A stretch of 6,093 bases of DNA from Acidobacteriota bacterium (GTDB taxonomy: Bacteria > Acidobacteriota > Thermoanaerobaculia > Thermoanaerobaculales > Thermoanaerobaculaceae): positions 1-6,093 of the forward strand of contig JAJXUY010000109.1 in NCBI GenBank assembly GCA_021782525.1, written 5' to 3'. The notes under the pieces were generated by a model, which worked only from the letters and a program-made list of their open reading frames with translations, searched no databases and was not told where the DNA came from. This document shows, piece by piece, positions 5,560-6,093 of this stretch. Numbering within the stretch: position 1 is the first letter of the stretch; each line of letters opens with the position of its first letter. A program made the translations under genes and the position numbers.

Positions 5560-6093
5560 GTGAAGCGGATCTTGGCGCTCGCGGCGCTCGTGTTGCTGCC
5601 GGCCGGATCGGCGCTCGCCGGCGGTTTTTCGTTCTCGACCAGCTTCACGCCGCGGGCGTTCGGTGATCTCGCCGACGCGTTCGGGGCGGCGATCGCGTTC
5701 CCCAACCTCGCGACCGCAGCGGCCTCCGGCGTCGCTGGGTTCGACGTGCTGGCGGTCGCGGGCGGACCGCAGGTCGACACCGGCGCCTCGTGGTGGCGCT
5801 CCGCGGTCGACGCGCGCACGATCGGCGGCATCCTCCCGAGCTACCGCGCGATCGTGCGCAAGGGGCTGCCGGGGGGCGTGGACGTCGGGGCCCAGTTCGG
5901 CCGGGTCGCCGGTGAGGAGTTCTGGGGCGGCGAGTTGCGTTACAACGTGTGGGGTGGCGGCGTCCTGGCGCCGGCGGCGGCGGTGCGCGTGGCCTACGCC
6001 CGTCTTACCGGTTCCGCCGTCGCGCTCGACGTGGCGGAAGCGCAAGTCGTGGTCTCCAAGGGCTTCACGGTGGTCTCGCCGTACGTCGCGGCG
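5560..6093 (+). CDS. Exported, probable outer-membrane beta-barrel protein (3' end outside window)
   Basis: Open from GTG 5560 to the last base with no stop, so 178 N-terminal residues are visible. The first 20 residues are a classical Sec signal peptide: M-K-R, a hydrophobic core of Leu/Ala, then G-S-A-L-A before G-G-F, which fits signal peptidase I cleavage after Ala20 (no lipobox Cys). The mature part is rich in Gly, Val, Ala and aromatic residues in alternating patterns, for example R-A-I-V-R-K-G-L-P-G-G-V-D-V-G-A-Q-F-G (97-115), G-G-E-L-R-Y-N-V-W (123-131), A-V-R-V-A-Y-A-R-L (141-149) and A-Q-V-V-V-S-K-G-F (161-169). This is the amphipathic strand/turn style of outer-membrane barrels, often seen in uncharacterised proteins of GC-rich Gram-negative bacteria. 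A periplasmic beta-rich protein is the alternative. It follows hemW by 51 nt and could have its own promoter. Function unknown. Confidence 0.78.
   Translation, partial: MKRILALAALVLLPAGSALAGGFSFSTSFTPRAFGDLADAFGAAIAFPNLATAAASGVAGFDVLAVAGGPQVDTGASWWRSAVDARTIGGILPSYRAIVRKGLPGGVDVGAQFGRVAGEEFWGGELRYNVWGGGVLAPAAAVRVAYARLTGSAVALDVAEAQVVVSKGFTVVSPYVAA

Noticed and set aside
4437..5666. Plus-strand frame over hemW and the start of the next gene
   Set aside because: Out of frame with hemW and with the signal-peptide gene; Arg/Pro/Gly-rich shadow.
1..6093. tRNA, rRNA, CRISPR, insertion sequence or FMN riboswitch
   Set aside because: No non-coding stretch longer than about 80 nt exists, and no cloverleaf, spaced repeats, transposase motifs or RFN-like conserved pieces were seen.

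Overview
The window is about 70-75% GC by eye and is almost fully coding on the + strand. Codon third positions are nearly all G or C, and nearly all start codons are GTG or TTG. The last gene begins with a signal peptide and reads like an outer-membrane beta-barrel, which points to a diderm (Gram-negative type) bacterium. A GC-rich acidobacterial or deltaproteobacterial-type lineage would fit the gene set, but this is inference and the sequence shown does not settle the phylum.

Layout, left to right: (1) the 3' end of a TPR-repeat protein, 1-315; (2) a stand-alone Roadblock/LC7 (MglB-like) protein, 320-682; (3) ftsY, the SRP receptor GTPase, 724-1617; (4) ribD, the bifunctional riboflavin deaminase/reductase, 1614-2723; (5) ribE, riboflavin synthase, 2716-3354; (6) an unrecognised 326-residue protein, 3341-4321; (7) hemW, a radical SAM heme chaperone, most likely 4399-5508; (8) the 5' part of an exported beta-barrel-like protein, from 5560 past the window end. 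The last gene is easily missed because it has a GTG start and no stop inside the window.

Genes 1-7 look like one compact transcription unit. Gaps are 4 and 41 nt at the front, then there are overlaps of 4, 8 and 14 nt, and there is a gap of 77 nt (or a 4-nt overlap, depending on the hemW start) at the end. Translational coupling is likely, and several genes have a good Shine-Dalgarno sequence placed inside the preceding gene. The contents are housekeeping: membrane targeting of ribosomes (FtsY), riboflavin/FMN/FAD supply (RibD and RibE, two non-consecutive steps of the pathway), and heme delivery to respiratory enzymes (HemW). No riboswitch, tRNA, rRNA, CRISPR array, insertion sequence or phage signature was seen.

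I see no clear new multi-gene system. The items most worth a second look are the unrecognised protein between ribE and hemW, a short tandem array of a 7-bp unit (CCGGGGT-like) exactly at the ambiguous hemW start, and the solitary Roadblock protein next to the SRP receptor gene.
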